Shown here piece by piece: positions 23,273-33,988 of a stretch of 64,000 nucleotides of DNA. Origin of the DNA: a virus; IMG/VR virus record IMGVR_UViG_3300027770_000050, positions 22,316-86,315 of that record; one strand, 5' to 3'. The number at the start of each line of letters is the position of its first letter. Within the stretch, counting starts at the first letter, position 1. The position numbers and the translations under genes are program-made. The notes beneath the pieces were generated by a model. The model made no database searches. It was not told the origin of the DNA and saw only the letters and a program-made list of their open reading frames with translations.

Positions 23273-26200
23273 ATGTCTGATTTTTATATAGTACCTCCCA
23301 GATTAATTGTAGGATCGCTAGATAGATCTAATGTAGTCACATCTCTAAATACACTAAGAGGTGATTTGTCATTCAAGGTCAATCCAGAGACAGGATTGAC
23401 TTTAAATATTGCAAGTGGCATATTTACATTTTCTATCCTGCCAGATTTCTATGTTAAGAAATCTGGAGACACAATTAACTCCAACATCATTTTTCAGCCA
23501 TCAACTGGAAATTATGGTCTTGCTGTAGGTTCAGGAACTTCAGACCCAAATGCTGGTATTGCTGGTGCACTTTTTTACAATACCAACTCAAATGTCCTTA
23601 AGGTTTACGATGGATTAACCTGGAATGAAATAGCTTCTACAGGTACAACTGGTATCACAGTATCTTTTGCTGACAATAGATATTTAAAATTAAATGGGAC
23701 TAATACTCCAACAGGTCACATTTCTATGGGAAGTCAATTCCTTAGATTTGCAAACCTTACTACAAGAGCAATAGCTGGCACTGCTGGACAAGTTTACTTT
23801 AACACTGACACTAATAGACTAGATCTTTATGATGGATCAAGCTGGGTTCCTGTCGGTACTGGTATTACTGGAATATTTGCTGGTGTTGGAGCGTCAGTAT
23901 CACCAAACCCTATAACAAACACTGGTACAGTTTCAGTCAACCAAAGCTACAATTTCAACTGGACTGGTACACATACTCACAATAATCCTATTACTTTTGC
24001 GTCAAATCAACAGTTTGATGCCAGTAAACTTACAATAGCTTACGAAGTAGCTGGAGATATACTAACATACAGTGGTACAGCATGGACAAGATTACCTAAA
24101 GGCGGAGCAAATACACTTTTAGGTGTTCATTGTTGTGGTGGAAATTTAGAATATAAAACTCTTGTGCCTGGTGCTGGAATATTAATTTCCTATCAAGGTA
24201 GTTCTATATTCTTATCGTCAACTGGTGGTACAGGAAGTGGTGGCAGCGGAGGAAGTGGCACAGGGTTCACTTTTTATGATAAGGGTGATCTTTTAGTTGG
24301 TTTAGGAAGTAGTCTATATAAACTTCCTGTTGGCCCTAATAAAAGATATTACTTACATAGCAATTCAGATACAGTTTCAGGAATAGCTTGGACTACAACT
24401 GTTGGAATGGCAATAACTTCTATTGCTCCTTCTGCAATTGTTTCTTACTATGGAGACCTTTGGTACAACACTGCAGATGGAACTCTCAATGTGTTCTACA
24501 ACGATGTAGATACATCTCAATGGGTTGAAGTTGTTAGTGGTGGTGCTTTCTCACAAGTTTATCAAGGTATCAATTACGGAATTCCATTTTATGTCAGTAG
24601 TGGTACAGCTATCACTAGTAACAATAATTTTACCAATGTTGGAACTGGAGTTTCTTTACTTTACACTGCTCAATCTACATCTACTACTACAGGTGCTCTT
24701 GTTATTTCTGGTGGTGTTGGTATTGGAGGAACTGTATTTATTGGTGGTGCTACTCAAATACAAGGCACTACTAATGTTTCAGCTGATGGTTGGCAAAGTT
24801 TAGTTGGCAGTTTTGGAATACTTTCAAGAGATTTCAAAGCACTAGCAGATGGTGTTACAGTTGGTTCTCTTGTAAATTTAGGTGGTTTTGCAAATGTAGG
24901 CAATGCTTTTATTGGTGGAACTACAACAATCACCAACAATACCCCATCTTTTTCATATGATACTGGAGCTTTAGTTGTTTATGGCGGGGTTGGTATTGGC
25001 GGAACATTATTTGTTTCCCCTAATAAAGCTTCTTCTGTTTCAGGTGTCAAACTATTCAATAGTGTTGTAAGTCAAGCAACTTGGCAAGGAAACATTGTTG
25101 GATATATTTATGGTGGTACTGGATATAGCACATTTAGTAAAGGTGATATTCTTGTTGGTACAGGGACATCTTTATTCAAATTAGCAGTTGGAACAAATAA
25201 CCAAGTACTAGCAGCAGACAGCTCTTCTGCTACTGGTTTGACATGGACAAATGTTGCAAGTAATGGTTTCGCAACTATAGGTATCACTTCTTTAAATGGA
25301 ATATCTTTAGGTCAACAATATTTAGACGCTACTTACTCTGGAAATACTTTTGGATTTACGAGTTCAGGATCAACTCACACTCTCAACATTCCAATAGCAG
25401 GAACATCTACTACTGGTTTAGTTTCTACTGGTTCACAAACATTTTCTGGAAGTAAGACATTCTCGTCTAACACAAATATAACTTCTGCTACTGATGCATC
25501 TAACACATCATCAGGAGCTTTAGTAGTTTCAGGTGGTGCAGGTTTTGGTAAGTCAGTATTTATTGGTGGAAATCTTGATGTAGTTGGAGATTTGTACATC
25601 AGAGGTACGATGACCACAATAAATACGGTCAATCTTACTGTTGATGATAAAAACATTGAAATAGGTTCAGTAGACACACCTACAGATATAACCGCTGAAG
25701 GTGGAGGAATAACACTTAAGGGTTCTACTGACAAGACTATAGTTTGGAACTCAGGTATTGGTTGGTCGTTCAATAATCCTGTCAATCTATCTAATGGTAA
25801 TACGTTTAAGATTGGTAATTCAACAGTATTATCATCCACAACTCTAGGTTCATCAGTTGTTAATTCTTCGTTGACATCTGTAGGAACATTGATTTCTGGA
25901 ACTTGGAATGCTAGCACAATCACTGTTCCTTATGGTGGTACTGGATATACAAATTACACTCATAGCACAATACTTGTAGGTTCAGGCAGTTCGTTTATTC
26001 AACTACTTTCTGGTTCAAATGATCAAGTATTAACTGCTGACAGTACTACATCTTCTGGATATAAATGGGCATTTGCGTCTGGATTAAATTCAAATGGAAC
26101 GCTGACATCTATAAATGGTATTGGAGTATCACAGCAATATCTTACTTTTGGATATTTAGGAACTCTTCCAAATATTGTTTCTTCTGGTTCTACTCACACT

Positions 26201-28789
26201 TTCAACATACCGTTAGCTGGTGTTGGAAGTACTGGATTAGTTTCAACACAAGCTCAATCTTTTGCTGGTAATAAAACATTTACTGGATCTGTTTATATTA
26301 CAGACACAACAGCAAGCACTTCATATACTTCTGGAGCATTAGTTGTCTCTGGTGGATTAGGTGTTAGCAATAATCTTTATGTTGACAAGAATGTTCATGT
26401 AGGGAATGGATTTACTGGAAGTCTCTATTTTGAAAGAGCTTATATGGGATCTGCTGGAGCATCGCAGATACCTTATATGGCATTTATTGGACAAACAAAT
26501 CTTCCAATAACTCTTAGAATATTACCAGACAATACGTTAAGTTACGAAGCAAATTACGGACAAATATTATCTCTATCAAATTCAAGCATTTACGACAGTT
26601 GGATTTATAGAATTAATGATATTTCAGGTATGCCACTTATTAGAGCAAGCAATGACGGTATTGTTGCTCTTGCAGAATATGGTGGATCAGTTGGTATTGG
26701 TAAAAGTAATCCAAACTATACACTTGATGTTGTTGGTAATGTAAATGTATCTGCTGGATATAATTTCTTAATTGACGGAATACCTATTTCTGCTGGTGCT
26801 GGAAGTAGTGGTATTTATTCAATTAATGGTCTAACTAATTTTGTTCAATATTTTAATATTGGAACAAATGGTAACGATTTTAATATTTCTTCTGTTGGGT
26901 ACACACACACTTTTAATATCCCAATAGCTGGTGTTGGAAAAACTGGTTTACTAAGCTCCCTACCTCAAACATTAGGTGGAATAAAAACATTTTCTGATGG
27001 TTTTATTTCATCATCTGGAGCAACAATATATGGTAGTTTAGTCTTACCTGATAATCCCTTAGCATATTCTTATGGTGGCACTGGATATACAAATTATGCT
27101 AAGGGTGATCTGTTAGTTGGTACAGGAACATCCTTACTAAAACTTCCAGTAGGTAGCAATAATCAAGTCTTAACAGTTGATGGTACTACAGCAACAGGAC
27201 TGACTTGGTCAAATGCTTCTAGTTCTGGTACTACAACAATAGGTATTCCAACTGACAGTACATACACTGATGGATTTTTCTCTACATGGACAAGTGGTAC
27301 ACCCATTTCAAACGCATTTGATGACATTAATGAACTGTTAGCGTTACTAGCACCAGCAAGACCAAATTATCTTACTGGCACATCACTTGTAGCTAGTAGT
27401 GTACCTACATACTATACAGTCAAAATATCTGCTGGTTTAGGAACTGAATGGTATCAAGCTGGTTATGGCACAGGCAGCCAAATAACTAGCAAATATTATT
27501 TATCAGGGGCTCATACTCTAAATACTGCAAGTACTACCACTACATTTTCAGCTGGTAGTTTGACAACATCAACTTATGGAACAATATTATTTAACAGATA
27601 TAATTATTTAGCTCCAACAGGTGCTGGTGTTGGAACTATTGATTTAACAACAAATTACACTGTTGGATTTACAAATAATAATCTAAAATTAACAGCTTTA
27701 GGCACTTACAACAGTATATGGACTAAGGCAAATGCACAAATTCTCACATACACACAACCTAATCCTGGATATGAGGGAGTTTACATTGCTCATTCTGAAA
27801 ATAGCCAGTTAACAAATACATATGAAATGTGGAAAGATCCTTGGTCAGCATCTAATGGAAGTCCAATATTTTCCCAAGCAGCGACAGCATCTACTTACAG
27901 TCAATCAGATAAGTGGTTATCAGGTATTTCTTACTATGCTACAGGAACAGGATTTAGTGTTTACTTCAAGGGAGCAGCTGGTATTTATAGCTGTGCATAT
28001 AATGTAACTCAAGTTTACGCTATTTCAGCAACTGGATTAAATACTTCTACAGGACTGCCAGCTAGTCCACCGTTGTTCACCGATGAATTAGATAAGTCAG
28101 GTTCTAACCATGTCAGAGTATCTTTATCTGTTGGCAGTCAATCTTCTTTTAATAAATATTTAACTGTAACAATTTATAAAGCACATGGAACTACTGCAGC
28201 TTCAAATGCAACGATAAGTAAAGCAATAAATACTTATGGCACAGTATCCACAGACACTTATGAGGGTTTCCAAGATGAGGCAAGAAGATTGGTTATAGGT
28301 TCAGGTATAGCATTTACTTCAACTATAGATATGGCTAGCGGAAATGCTCAAGTTAGGTCAGGTACTTTGCAATATCCTTTAGTAGCTGACTATGACACGC
28401 AATGGGGAGGATCACATACCTTCTCAGGTGATCAAGAGTATCAAAGATATTTCTATAAAACGTCAGCAAGTACTGGAAGTTTGACATTTACAGGATTTAC
28501 TGCTTCAAATATAGCACCTTATGGAACTGGAAGCGTAAATGCATTAATTTATTTAGATGGTGATGCTTTGTGGTTTGATTTAGGTGTTTTGCAAGGTTCA
28601 AATGCTAATGACGGTTCAATCAGATCTGCAGCAATATCTGCTAAAACTTCTGCATCTGGAGGTGCACTTGGTTGGTCAATTGGTACTAAAACTACCGGAG
28701 TTGCAGGAGCTGGAAATTCTGCAAGATATAGAGTAGTGATAATTTTCAGAAACAACACTTACAGCATGACAAGCATAACGAGTTCATAA
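23273..28789 (+). CDS. Giant mosaic fibre/appendage protein, 1838 aa
   Basis: A virion appendage protein built from repeated modules also found in the following genes. They include QVYFNTDTNRLDLYDGSSWV-type WDG lines, YGDLWYNTADGTLNVFYNDV, YGGTGYSTFSKGDILVGTGT, GLVSTGSQTFSGSKTFSS, and GALVVSGGVGIGGTLFV. Around residues 780-850 lies a TVDDKNIEIGSVDTPTDI and GGGITLKG segment typical of T4-like cyanophage fibre proteins. The N-terminus (MSDFYIVPPRLIVGSLDRSN) is unique in the window and may attach to the virion. The last ~450 residues (from about PNYLTGTSLVASSVPTYY) are non-repetitive and could be the receptor-binding tip; no S74 chaperone or LEGPEHG domain follows. The next gene starts one base after the stop, so this is the first gene of a long fibre operon. 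Confidence 0.85.
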   Translation: MSDFYIVPPRLIVGSLDRSNVVTSLNTLRGDLSFKVNPETGLTLNIASGIFTFSILPDFYVKKSGDTINSNIIFQPSTGNYGLAVGSGTSDPNAGIAGALFYNTNSNVLKVYDGLTWNEIASTGTTGITVSFADNRYLKLNGTNTPTGHISMGSQFLRFANLTTRAIAGTAGQVYFNTDTNRLDLYDGSSWVPVGTGITGIFAGVGASVSPNPITNTGTVSVNQSYNFNWTGTHTHNNPITFASNQQFDASKLTIAYEVAGDILTYSGTAWTRLPKGGANTLLGVHCCGGNLEYKTLVPGAGILISYQGSSIFLSSTGGTGSGGSGGSGTGFTFYDKGDLLVGLGSSLYKLPVGPNKRYYLHSNSDTVSGIAWTTTVGMAITSIAPSAIVSYYGDLWYNTADGTLNVFYNDVDTSQWVEVVSGGAFSQVYQGINYGIPFYVSSGTAITSNNNFTNVGTGVSLLYTAQSTSTTTGALVISGGVGIGGTVFIGGATQIQGTTNVSADGWQSLVGSFGILSRDFKALADGVTVGSLVNLGGFANVGNAFIGGTTTITNNTPSFSYDTGALVVYGGVGIGGTLFVSPNKASSVSGVKLFNSVVSQATWQGNIVGYIYGGTGYSTFSKGDILVGTGTSLFKLAVGTNNQVLAADSSSATGLTWTNVASNGFATIGITSLNGISLGQQYLDATYSGNTFGFTSSGSTHTLNIPIAGTSTTGLVSTGSQTFSGSKTFSSNTNITSATDASNTSSGALVVSGGAGFGKSVFIGGNLDVVGDLYIRGTMTTINTVNLTVDDKNIEIGSVDTPTDITAEGGGITLKGSTDKTIVWNSGIGWSFNNPVNLSNGNTFKIGNSTVLSSTTLGSSVVNSSLTSVGTLISGTWNASTITVPYGGTGYTNYTHSTILVGSGSSFIQLLSGSNDQVLTADSTTSSGYKWAFASGLNSNGTLTSINGIGVSQQYLTFGYLGTLPNIVSSGSTHTFNIPLAGVGSTGLVSTQAQSFAGNKTFTGSVYITDTTASTSYTSGALVVSGGLGVSNNLYVDKNVHVGNGFTGSLYFERAYMGSAGASQIPYMAFIGQTNLPITLRILPDNTLSYEANYGQILSLSNSSIYDSWIYRINDISGMPLIRASNDGIVALAEYGGSVGIGKSNPNYTLDVVGNVNVSAGYNFLIDGIPISAGAGSSGIYSINGLTNFVQYFNIGTNGNDFNISSVGYTHTFNIPIAGVGKTGLLSSLPQTLGGIKTFSDGFISSSGATIYGSLVLPDNPLAYSYGGTGYTNYAKGDLLVGTGTSLLKLPVGSNNQVLTVDGTTATGLTWSNASSSGTTTIGIPTDSTYTDGFFSTWTSGTPISNAFDDINELLALLAPARPNYLTGTSLVASSVPTYYTVKISAGLGTEWYQAGYGTGSQITSKYYLSGAHTLNTASTTTTFSAGSLTTSTYGTILFNRYNYLAPTGAGVGTIDLTTNYTVGFTNNNLKLTALGTYNSIWTKANAQILTYTQPNPGYEGVYIAHSENSQLTNTYEMWKDPWSASNGSPIFSQAATASTYSQSDKWLSGISYYATGTGFSVYFKGAAGIYSCAYNVTQVYAISATGLNTSTGLPASPPLFTDELDKSGSNHVRVSLSVGSQSSFNKYLTVTIYKAHGTTAASNATISKAINTYGTVSTDTYEGFQDEARRLVIGSGIAFTSTIDMASGNAQVRSGTLQYPLVADYDTQWGGSHTFSGDQEYQRYFYKTSASTGSLTFTGFTASNIAPYGTGSVNALIYLDGDALWFDLGVLQGSNANDGSIRSAAISAKTSASGGALGWSIGTKTTGVAGAGNSARYRVVIIFRNNTYSMTSITSS

Positions 28790-28790
28790 G

Positions 28791-31700
28791 ATGCCCTGGA
28801 CACAAACAGATACAAGTTTCAAGAAGCTAAGTAATAAAAGAATTACAACTAGCACTGGGAAAGGTCTGCCAGAAGAAAAAGGTGCATCTACGCTTGAGTT
28901 ATATCTTCCTGATATCAAAACTGGGCTTATACCTGGAACTGGATATGCTGGATATGGAGTTTCAGGAAATTTATTTTACTACGGTCCGACAGCTTCATTT
29001 GGTCAAACTTTAGCAGTAGATACTTCTGTTCCAGGAAATTTGACTTGGTTTGCAACATCGGGATGGGGAAACACCACTTCTGCAAATGATGGTAGTGCAG
29101 GATCTGAAGCTCAAAGATTAGGAGATTGGGTATCTGATAAATATGATGCATTTGGTACGGTACCGGGTGCTGGTTATGAAATTAAGGTTTTTGACAGAAA
29201 CAATAACCTAATTACAAAATCTGATAACTCGAACTGGCTTTTTGATTATCAGACCGGAATTTTAGTTTTTAATAATGATACGACAAGTATCAGCACTCTT
29301 ATTTCAACTAGTGGTCCGTTCAAAATTGTTGGATGGAGATATATTGGTCCTAAAGGTATTATCCCAACATCTTTTGGTGGCTTAGGAAATACATCATACA
29401 ATTTAGGAGACTTAGTAGTTGGCGCTGGTTCTACTGTTATTTCTTTTCCTCTGGGAAATAATGGTTATATTCTTTCCGTAAATACCTCAACATCATCTGG
29501 ATTACAATGGATACCTAATACTGGTGGTGGTAGCGGTTCAGGTATATCTCTTCTTAATAACCTAACAGCTGGTCAACAATATTTTGCTACTGGAACATCA
29601 GGTAGCGAGTTCAATATAAGTTCTTTTGGATCTACTCACACATTCAACATACCTATAGCTGGAACTGGTTCAACTGGTTTAGTAAGTTCACTACCGCAAA
29701 CAATTGGTGGACTGAAAACATTCTCAGATGGTTTGATATCTTCATCTGGAGCAACTATTTATGGTAACTTAGTTTTACCAAATAATCCATTAGCAGCTCT
29801 TTATGGTGGTACTGGATATACAAATTACGCTAAAGGTGATCTTTTAGTTGGTGCTGGTAATACTTTTGTAAAGCTTAGTGTTGGAAGTTATAACCAAGCA
29901 CTTCTTGCAGATAATAGCACAGCATCAGGATTAAAATGGGGAACAGTATCAGGTGGTGGAGGTGGTAGTGGATTATCACTTTACATTACAGATATAGCTC
30001 CGATAGTTGCTAACATTGGAGATCTTTGGTTTAATTCTGAAACTGCTATACTCTCAGTTAACTATACAGATGTAGATAGCACACAATGGGTAGAGATTGG
30101 TTTAAATCTAGCAGCAATAGAAAATATTACTAATATTGGTATAGGAATCACTAAGCTAAATAATCTTGGTAGTTCTTCTCAATATTTTGCTACTGGAACA
30201 AGTGGTTCTGGATTTAACATTACTTCTAGTGGTTCTTATCACTTCTTTAATTTACCAATAGCATCCACAGCATCAACAGGTTTAGTTTCAGGTTTAGCTC
30301 AGACATTTGGTGGTAATAAGACTTTTATTAATGGTTTTATATCATCTGCTGGAGCTACAATTTATGGAAGTTTATATCTTCCAGACAATCCATTAGCAAG
30401 TATTTATGGTGGTACAGGATATACAAATTATAATCTTGGAGACTTAATTGTTGGTGCTGGTTCATCAACAATTAAACTGGCAAAAGGTCCAGATAGATAT
30501 GTACTTCAAAGCAACCCAGCATTCTCTTCAGGATTAGGGTGGACAAATGCATCAGGAGGAGTTGGAGTATCTACTGTTCCTCCTTCTAATCCTTTTGCTG
30601 GAGATTTGTGGTGGAACTCTGGTGATGGAAGTTTGTCAGTTTATTATGATGATGTAGACGGAGATGGATACTGGGTTGAGATAGAACATGGTCCCGGAAC
30701 TGGTACTGTTGTTGGTGGTGGAGGAGGAGCTGGTCTTACTTTATTAAATGGATTGACATCGTATGACCAGTATTTTCAAGTTGGATCTTCCGGAGCTGGA
30801 TTTAATATATCTTCAGTTGGCTCTACTCACACATTCAATATTCCAATAGCTGGTAATGGAATAACTGGTTTAGTTTCTGGAATTGCGCAGACATTTTCTG
30901 GAAATAAAACATATATTGACAATGTAATCATTTTATCATCAACAGCATCAACTTCTACTAGTACTGGAGCATTGGTAGTAAGAGGTGGACTTGGAGTTAC
31001 TGGTCAACTATCATTTTCTCAAGCTTCTTTTGGATTTACTGGAATAACAACAAACCCAACCATGTCATTTATTGGAGCAACATCAAGTTCTCCAATAACA
31101 CTTACGGTTCAAACAGATAACTCACTTAACTTTGAAAGCTCACAAGGATCAGTGTTTTCTATTGATAGCAATTTATCTTCTGGTGAAATATTCTCTGTAA
31201 GTGATATATCTGGTTTGCCAATCATTAGTGCTTCTGCTGGTCAAACTGTAAATATCAATGAGTTTGGTGGCTATACACAAATTGGCAATGGTTCAATAAA
31301 TTCATCATCCACTTCTACTGGTTCTCTAGTTATTGCTGGTGGATTAGGACTCACAGGTAATGCAAATATTGGTGGAACTGTTAGAATTACTAATACTACT
31401 AATAGCACTTTATCTTCGTCTGGTGCTTTAGTTGTTTCTGGTGGTGTAGGTATTGGTGGAACCTTAAATGTTGGAGCAGATTTAAGTATTACTGGTTTAA
31501 CTACTCTTACATATACTTCAGAAAAATTAACTACAAAAACATCTGCTGGTTCTGCTGGTACTGTAACACACGATTTGTCAACAGGTTCAATATTTTATCA
31601 CAGCTCTATTTCAAATAACTTTACAGCGAATTTTACGAATGTTCCAACTACAAATGATAGAGCGATTGGTGTAACTCTAGTATTAGCACAAGGTGGTACT

Positions 31701-31868
31701 GGTTATATAGTAAATGTTCTTCAAATAGATGGAAGTACACAAACAATAAAATGGGTCAATAATACAACCCCAACTGGAACAGCAAACAAAGTTGACATAG
31801 TTGGATTCAGCTTAATTAGAACTGGATCTGCTTGGACAGTCTTAGGTCAATATTCTACATACGGATAA
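28791..31868 (+). CDS. Mosaic fibre/appendage protein, 1025 aa
   Basis: This partner of the preceding protein starts one base after its stop. Residues 1-190 (MPWTQTDTSFKKLSNKRITT) form a distinct N-terminal domain that includes a VFDRNNNLITKSDNSNWLF strand-rich part. The remainder repeats the YGGTGYTNYAKGDLLVGAG, GLVSSLPQTIGGLKTFSDG and GDLWFNSETAILSVNYTDVD modules. Near residues 740-830 comes a FIGATSSSPITLTVQTDNS module that recurs in the proteins at 23273 and 53796. The last ~90 residues (SAGTVTHDLSTGSIFYHSSI to LGQYSTYG) form a compact beta-looking end also seen in environmental phage fibres. It has no membrane or signal sequence and is likely a fibre subunit. Confidence 0.83.
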   Translation: MPWTQTDTSFKKLSNKRITTSTGKGLPEEKGASTLELYLPDIKTGLIPGTGYAGYGVSGNLFYYGPTASFGQTLAVDTSVPGNLTWFATSGWGNTTSANDGSAGSEAQRLGDWVSDKYDAFGTVPGAGYEIKVFDRNNNLITKSDNSNWLFDYQTGILVFNNDTTSISTLISTSGPFKIVGWRYIGPKGIIPTSFGGLGNTSYNLGDLVVGAGSTVISFPLGNNGYILSVNTSTSSGLQWIPNTGGGSGSGISLLNNLTAGQQYFATGTSGSEFNISSFGSTHTFNIPIAGTGSTGLVSSLPQTIGGLKTFSDGLISSSGATIYGNLVLPNNPLAALYGGTGYTNYAKGDLLVGAGNTFVKLSVGSYNQALLADNSTASGLKWGTVSGGGGGSGLSLYITDIAPIVANIGDLWFNSETAILSVNYTDVDSTQWVEIGLNLAAIENITNIGIGITKLNNLGSSSQYFATGTSGSGFNITSSGSYHFFNLPIASTASTGLVSGLAQTFGGNKTFINGFISSAGATIYGSLYLPDNPLASIYGGTGYTNYNLGDLIVGAGSSTIKLAKGPDRYVLQSNPAFSSGLGWTNASGGVGVSTVPPSNPFAGDLWWNSGDGSLSVYYDDVDGDGYWVEIEHGPGTGTVVGGGGGAGLTLLNGLTSYDQYFQVGSSGAGFNISSVGSTHTFNIPIAGNGITGLVSGIAQTFSGNKTYIDNVIILSSTASTSTSTGALVVRGGLGVTGQLSFSQASFGFTGITTNPTMSFIGATSSSPITLTVQTDNSLNFESSQGSVFSIDSNLSSGEIFSVSDISGLPIISASAGQTVNINEFGGYTQIGNGSINSSSTSTGSLVIAGGLGLTGNANIGGTVRITNTTNSTLSSSGALVVSGGVGIGGTLNVGADLSITGLTTLTYTSEKLTTKTSAGSAGTVTHDLSTGSIFYHSSISNNFTANFTNVPTTNDRAIGVTLVLAQGGTGYIVNVLQIDGSTQTIKWVNNTTPTGTANKVDIVGFSLIRTGSAWTVLGQYSTYG

Positions 31869-31874
31869 AATACA

Positions 31875-32627
31875 ATGCCTTTAAGTACATTTTCTAGTCA
31901 ACATAGACCTGTAAATAGAATATTTTCAACTAGTGTAGCTGCAGTAGTTAGTTCTGGATTAATTTGTCACTTAAAAACAGCTCCTCCTACAGGATCAACT
32001 TGGACTGACAATGTAGGAAATAGTAATGCAACTTTAGCTAATAGCCCAACTTATTCTAGCAGTAACGGTGGGTACATATCCTTAAATGGCTCTAACCAAT
32101 ATGTTATGACTTCAACATCTCTAAATGCACAGATTACTGGAACATCGCCTAATAAATCTACTGCGCAATCAATTTTTATTTGGTGCTATCCTACTGAGCA
32201 AGGGATTATAGTTTCTGAAATAGGACAAGCTACTATAAATACTGGCTGGCACGATTCTAACATTGAAATTACAAGTTCAGGAGTTGTTTGTTTTAGTGTA
32301 TGGCACGGGTCACTTACTAACAAGGTTTCCAGTACTGCAAAATCTTTTAACACTTGGTATCACTTAGGTTGGACTTACTCTGGAACTACACTTACTGCAT
32401 ATATAAATGGAGTGTCAGTTGGAACAGCAACTTTGACAAGATCAGCTCCTTTTAATAATGGCAATAATTTACATTATGCTTTAGGAGCTATCGATGGCAC
32501 AAAAATGGATAGCGACGGATCCTATTGTGCTATGAATGTAGGTAGTTTCCAAGTATATAACAGAGCTTTAACAATTGATGAAGTGACAACTAACTTTAAC
32601 AGTAATAAGTCTAACTATGGGTTATAA
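31875..32627 (+). CDS. LamG-like lectin-fold protein, array member 1 (250 aa)
   Basis: A concanavalin A-like (LamG type 3) beta-sandwich protein, probably binding sugars on a host surface. It carries an extra N-terminal ~35 residues (MPLSTFSSQHRPVNRIFSTS) before the common SGLICHL start, unlike the seven genes that follow, which all begin MG. Family lines seen are YISLNGSNQYV, FNTWYHLGWTYSG, YINGVSVG, FQVYNRALTIDEV and a final NYGL. It is closest to member 6 (35375): both carry DSNIEI, SVWHGSL and WYHxGWTY. It is the leader of the array, 6 bases after the 1025-aa fibre gene. Confidence 0.82.
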   Translation: MPLSTFSSQHRPVNRIFSTSVAAVVSSGLICHLKTAPPTGSTWTDNVGNSNATLANSPTYSSSNGGYISLNGSNQYVMTSTSLNAQITGTSPNKSTAQSIFIWCYPTEQGIIVSEIGQATINTGWHDSNIEITSSGVVCFSVWHGSLTNKVSSTAKSFNTWYHLGWTYSGTTLTAYINGVSVGTATLTRSAPFNNGNNLHYALGAIDGTKMDSDGSYCAMNVGSFQVYNRALTIDEVTTNFNSNKSNYGL

Positions 32628-32630
32628 ATA

Positions 32631-33314
32631 ATGGGAACTAAATATAGTCCAAGAATAGTCTCCAGTGGATTATTAGCATATTTTGATGCTGCTAATACAA
32701 GAAGTTATATCGGATCTGGAACAACTGTAAATGGTCTCATAAGTGGAATAGGATTTACATTAGTCAACGGTGTAGGTTTTGGTTCTACTAATAACGGACA
32801 TTTTATTTTTGATGGAATTGACGACAATATACCATTTTCAATACCTAGTCCTGGCACAATTTTATCAATTGAAATGTGGGTAAGAGCAAAATCATTTTCA
32901 AATAATGGAATGTTTTTTGGATTTAATATTTATGATGTTTGGACCGGAAATGGAGGATTAGGATACAACACTGGTGCTTCTGATGTTTATGGATTGACAT
33001 CAACTCAAGTGACTAATCTTGACCTTCTCAATCAATGGAAACATTATGTCTTTGAAATGAGAAGTGATGTAGCGTATACAAATAATAAAATTTATGTTAA
33101 TGGAGAAAATCAATCTTTATCACAAGTTTCAGGTTCTGAAAGTGCAGCTAATAGAAATTTCAATAGTGGTAATGGAAGAATAGGCAGTTGGCTTTCTTCT
33201 AATAATTTTTTTATGGCAATGGATCATTCTCAATTTAAAGTTTACAACAGAGCTTTAACAGCTGCAGAAATAGTACAAAATTATAATGCTACAAAAAGGA
33301 GATATGGATTGTAA
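32631..33314 (+). CDS. LamG-like lectin-fold protein, array member 2 (227 aa)
   Basis: A beta-sandwich protein of the same family with YFDAANTRSYIGSG, GHFIFDGIDDNIPF, LSIEMWVRAKSF, IYVNGENQSL and FKVYNRALTAAEIVQNYNA, ending KRRYGL. Compared with its neighbours the central lines differ (DVWTGNGGLGYNTGASDVYG), which is where ligand-contacting loops of this fold lie. A 3-base gap follows gene 1, and its TAA overlaps the ATG of member 3. The predicted role is surface glycan recognition; the actual ligand is unknown. Confidence 0.82.
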   Translation: MGTKYSPRIVSSGLLAYFDAANTRSYIGSGTTVNGLISGIGFTLVNGVGFGSTNNGHFIFDGIDDNIPFSIPSPGTILSIEMWVRAKSFSNNGMFFGFNIYDVWTGNGGLGYNTGASDVYGLTSTQVTNLDLLNQWKHYVFEMRSDVAYTNNKIYVNGENQSLSQVSGSESAANRNFNSGNGRIGSWLSSNNFFMAMDHSQFKVYNRALTAAEIVQNYNATKRRYGL

Positions 33315-33988
33315 TGGGACTAGGACATTCTCCTACAATTATCACTGATGGATTAGTGTTTTCTTTAGATGCTGCTAATTCTAGAAGTTACAGTGGTTCT
33401 GGAACTTCTTGGTATGAAATAAGTGGAAGTGGTAGCACAGCAACATTATCAAACAGTCCTACATTTTCTTCTATTAATAACGGAGGATTTATCTTTAATG
33501 GATCAAATCAATATGCTACAGTTCCAACAGCAAGTAGATTTGATTTTTCAACAGGAAGTACCACCGTTACGGCTTGGTTTAAATTAACATCTTCAGGTTA
33601 CAATTGTATAGTATCTAAAAGAAATGGTACTGGTTTTCAGCTTTATTCTTTATCAGGAAAATTGTATGCGGATGGTGCTGGAACTGCAGGTAAATCTTCT
33701 TCTCAATCTGTTAACACTGGAAATATATTTTATGGAGCTGTAGTTTATGATAGAGCTTCATCTTTAATGCGACTTTATATAAATGGCGTAGAAGATGGAA
33801 ATGTTGCCCTAGATTCTACAACACTTACAGACGTAGCTGGTGTAAATGTTGGAAGAGCTACTCTTGGCGGCGGTTCTTCAGACTATTTCAATGGCACTAT
33901 TTATCAAGTACAAATTTACAACAGAGCTTTATCAGCTACAGAAGTCAAACAAAATTACAATGCTACGAAAAGAAGGTTCGGATTATAA
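33314..33988 (+). CDS. LamG-like lectin-fold protein, array member 3 (224 aa)
   Basis: The shortest member of the array. Family lines: VFSLDAANSRSYSGSG, GGFIFNGSNQYATVP, TTVTAWFKLTSSGYN, VVYDRASSLMRLYINGVEDG and IYQVQIYNRALSATEVKQ, ending KRRFGL. The RASSLMRLYINGVEDG line is the classic LamG strand pair. The start overlaps the stop of member 2 by one base and no other start would fit the conserved MG N-terminus. An AAGAAGG purine run inside the end of its own reading frame precedes member 4 and may serve as its ribosome-binding site. Confidence 0.83.
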   Translation: MGLGHSPTIITDGLVFSLDAANSRSYSGSGTSWYEISGSGSTATLSNSPTFSSINNGGFIFNGSNQYATVPTASRFDFSTGSTTVTAWFKLTSSGYNCIVSKRNGTGFQLYSLSGKLYADGAGTAGKSSSQSVNTGNIFYGAVVYDRASSLMRLYINGVEDGNVALDSTTLTDVAGVNVGRATLGGGSSDYFNGTIYQVQIYNRALSATEVKQNYNATKRRFGL